From: an uncultured Planctomycetaceae bacterium
Lineage (GTDB): Bacteria > Planctomycetota > Planctomycetia > Pirellulales > UBA1268
Direction of reading: 5' to 3'
Assembly (NCBI GenBank): GCA_937900985.1
Contig: CALCGM010000277.1
Coordinates: forward strand, 1-16,436
Length of the DNA stretch: 16,436 nt
Positions 15,297 to 16,436 of the stretch are shown here, piece by piece; positions within the stretch are counted from its first letter, which is position 1; each line of letters starts with the position of its first letter. Below the pieces are notes generated by a model. That model was not told the origin of the DNA and did not search any database. It was given only the letters and a program-made list of their open reading frames with translations. The position numbers and the translations under genes are program-made.

Positions 15297-16436
15297 GCGA
15301 CTGGGGCCGCTGCCGAGCCGACGGTATTTCTCCTCATACTTCTTCCAGAGCCGCTTGTGGCGGTCGTTGAGATCCACGGGCCGGCCCTGCACAAAGGCGG
15401 CCTCCACCTGGGTGCTGGTTTCCAGGGGATCGCCGTCGGTGATGATCAGCGTGGCATCTTTGCCCACCTCCAAGGAGCCCACCCGATCGGCAACGCCCAG
15501 AATCTCGGCAGGCGCCAGGGTGATCGCCTCGAGGGCCGCCTCGGCAGGCAGGCCGAAGGCCACCGCCATCGCCGCATGGTAGGGCAGGTTGCGGAGCATC
15601 GAGGCCCCAAACCGTCCGCCTCCAGAGATGCAGTAGGCAACCCCCGCTGCATGCAGACGGGCCGGCACCGTGTAGGCCGTGTCGTAGGGTTCCCAGCGGC
15701 GAAGCGGCAGCCGGTAGACCTCGCTCACGATCACGGGCACGTCATGCTCCTTGAGCAGCCGCGCACAGAGGGGCGCGTCGTAGCCGCCGTGGATGATGAT
15801 CTTCACCTTCTGCTCGGCCGCAAAGGCGACGGCCGCCTGAATCTGCTGGAGATCGTCGGCATCGATGATCAGCGGCTGCTCACCGGCAAGCACCGGCTGC
15901 ATCGCCTCCCAGCGGGCGTCGCGTGGAGCCGAGGAATCCGCCGCCCGCGCCTTGGCATAGGCTCGCGCGTCGTCGAAGGCATCGTGCAGCCGCTCAAGCG
16001 CGGTGTCGCGATCCGCCAGCTGCTCCTTGGCGGAGCGTTCGGTCTCCCAATCGATTACAGGCGACATCGCGGGCCAGCCCACGTGCATCGCCGCGGCGGG
16101 CTTGAGGGTGAGATCTTCGTAGGTCCATCCATCCAGCTGCAGCACCGCCGACTGCCCCGCCAGCAGCCCACCCGTCGGCGCCGTCAGCGTCAGCAACACG
16201 CCGTTGCTGCGGGTCACCGGAATCATCTCGCTGTCGGGATTTACCGACACCCAGGCCTTCACGTTTGGGGTGATCGAGCCGGTCTCGTTTTTGTCGAGCG
16301 TGGCTCGAATCGAGTTGATCTCCACCAGGCCGAGGTCGCTGTTGGCGGCAAAGAGCCCGGGAAAGACATGCTTTCCCGTCGCATCGATGCGAATCGCTCG
16401 CTTGGGGATCTTCACGTCCTTGCCCACCGCCGCGAT
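15294..16436 (-). CDS. Amidohydrolase-fold protein, N-terminus beyond the window, metal site apparently lost
   Basis: The visible 380 residues are the main part of an imidazolonepropionase-like amidohydrolase; the frame is open to the window edge, so the true start is outside. Fragment residues 1-28 (IAAVGK, then IDATGKHVFPGL) are the standard lead-in, and residues 310-335 (PAEILGV, VGSLEVGKDATLIITDGDP) are the standard C-terminal beta-sandwich return. In active relatives the HxH metal ligands follow PGL; here the sequence is PGLFAANSDLGLVEI (26-40) with no histidine. The late metal-binding Asp, expected after the VAY strand, is replaced by CISGGG (269-274). One histidine that may match a later ligand remains in IIIHGG (213-218). 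The protein may be a non-catalytic homologue, a subunit of a paired amidohydrolase, or an enzyme with another chemistry. A signal peptide, usual for planctomycete members, would lie outside the window. Confidence 0.85.
   Translation of the reverse strand: MAAVGKDVKIPKRAIRIDATGKHVFPGLFAANSDLGLVEINSIRATLDKNETGSITPNVKAWVSVNPDSEMIPVTRSNGVLLTLTAPTGGLLAGQSAVLQLDGWTYEDLTLKPAAAMHVGWPAMSPVIDWETERSAKEQLADRDTALERLHDAFDDARAYAKARAADSSAPRDARWEAMQPVLAGEQPLIIDADDLQQIQAAVAFAAEQKVKIIIHGGYDAPLCARLLKEHDVPVIVSEVYRLPLRRWEPYDTAYTVPARLHAAGVAYCISGGGRFGASMLRNLPYHAAMAVAFGLPAEAALEAITLAPAEILGVADRVGSLEVGKDATLIITDGDPLETSTQVEAAFVQGRPVDLNDRHKRLWKKYEEKYRRLGSGPSR

Noticed and set aside
16425..16427. GTG at 16427 as start of the amidohydrolase
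   Set aside because: The frame continues to the window edge as IAAVGK, a conserved internal stretch of the family, so the gene begins outside.

Overview
This is a GC-rich window with long reading frames on both strands. Its gene content strongly suggests a member of the Planctomycetota, probably of the Pirellulales type. The markers are a secreted sulfatase, a very large ThuA / dehydrogenase / HEAT / CxxCH-haem fusion of the kind planctomycete genomes carry in many copies, an FG-GAP (VCBS) plus sialidase fusion, and a MoxR-DUF58-DUF4129 cassette. The assignment rests on recognised protein architecture, not on a database search. I saw no tRNA, rRNA, CRISPR array, insertion sequence or phage gene.

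Region 1 (1-8893) is an exported glycan-degradation block. A secreted type I sulfatase (2-1600, +) faces a two-gene minus-strand operon. The operon begins with a 995-residue secreted protein that joins nine calcium-binding FG-GAP/VCBS repeats to a C-terminal sialidase-like propeller (8646-5659). It continues, after 28 bases, with a 1303-residue ThuA / discoidin / sugar-dehydrogenase-like propeller / HEAT / cytochrome c fusion (5630-1719). A plausible combined role is removal of sulfate and terminal sugars from a complex extracellular glycan, followed by periplasmic sugar oxidation with electrons passed to haem.

Region 2 (8894-13406, -) is a MoxR AAA+ ATPase, a DUF58 protein and a DUF4129 multi-pass membrane protein, tightly spaced with good ribosome binding sites, followed by a small lipoprotein that appears to have its own promoter. 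These families are usually linked to assembly or quality control of envelope or secreted proteins. The transglutaminase-like protein that often belongs to the cassette is not here.

Region 3 (13407-16436) is a divergent promoter region, an AMP-forming acyl-CoA ligase (13623-15293, +), and the C-terminal part of an amidohydrolase-fold protein (15294 to beyond the window, -). The two stop codons touch with no base between them. The amidohydrolase seems to have lost its usual metal ligands.

No wholly new system is proven. The best leads are a short palindromic repeat found at the 3' ends of two unrelated minus-strand genes, where it supplies or abuts the TAG stop; the one-polypeptide ThuA-dehydrogenase-cytochrome chain; the VCBS-sialidase fusion with a hairpin over its ribosome binding site; and the degenerate amidohydrolase.
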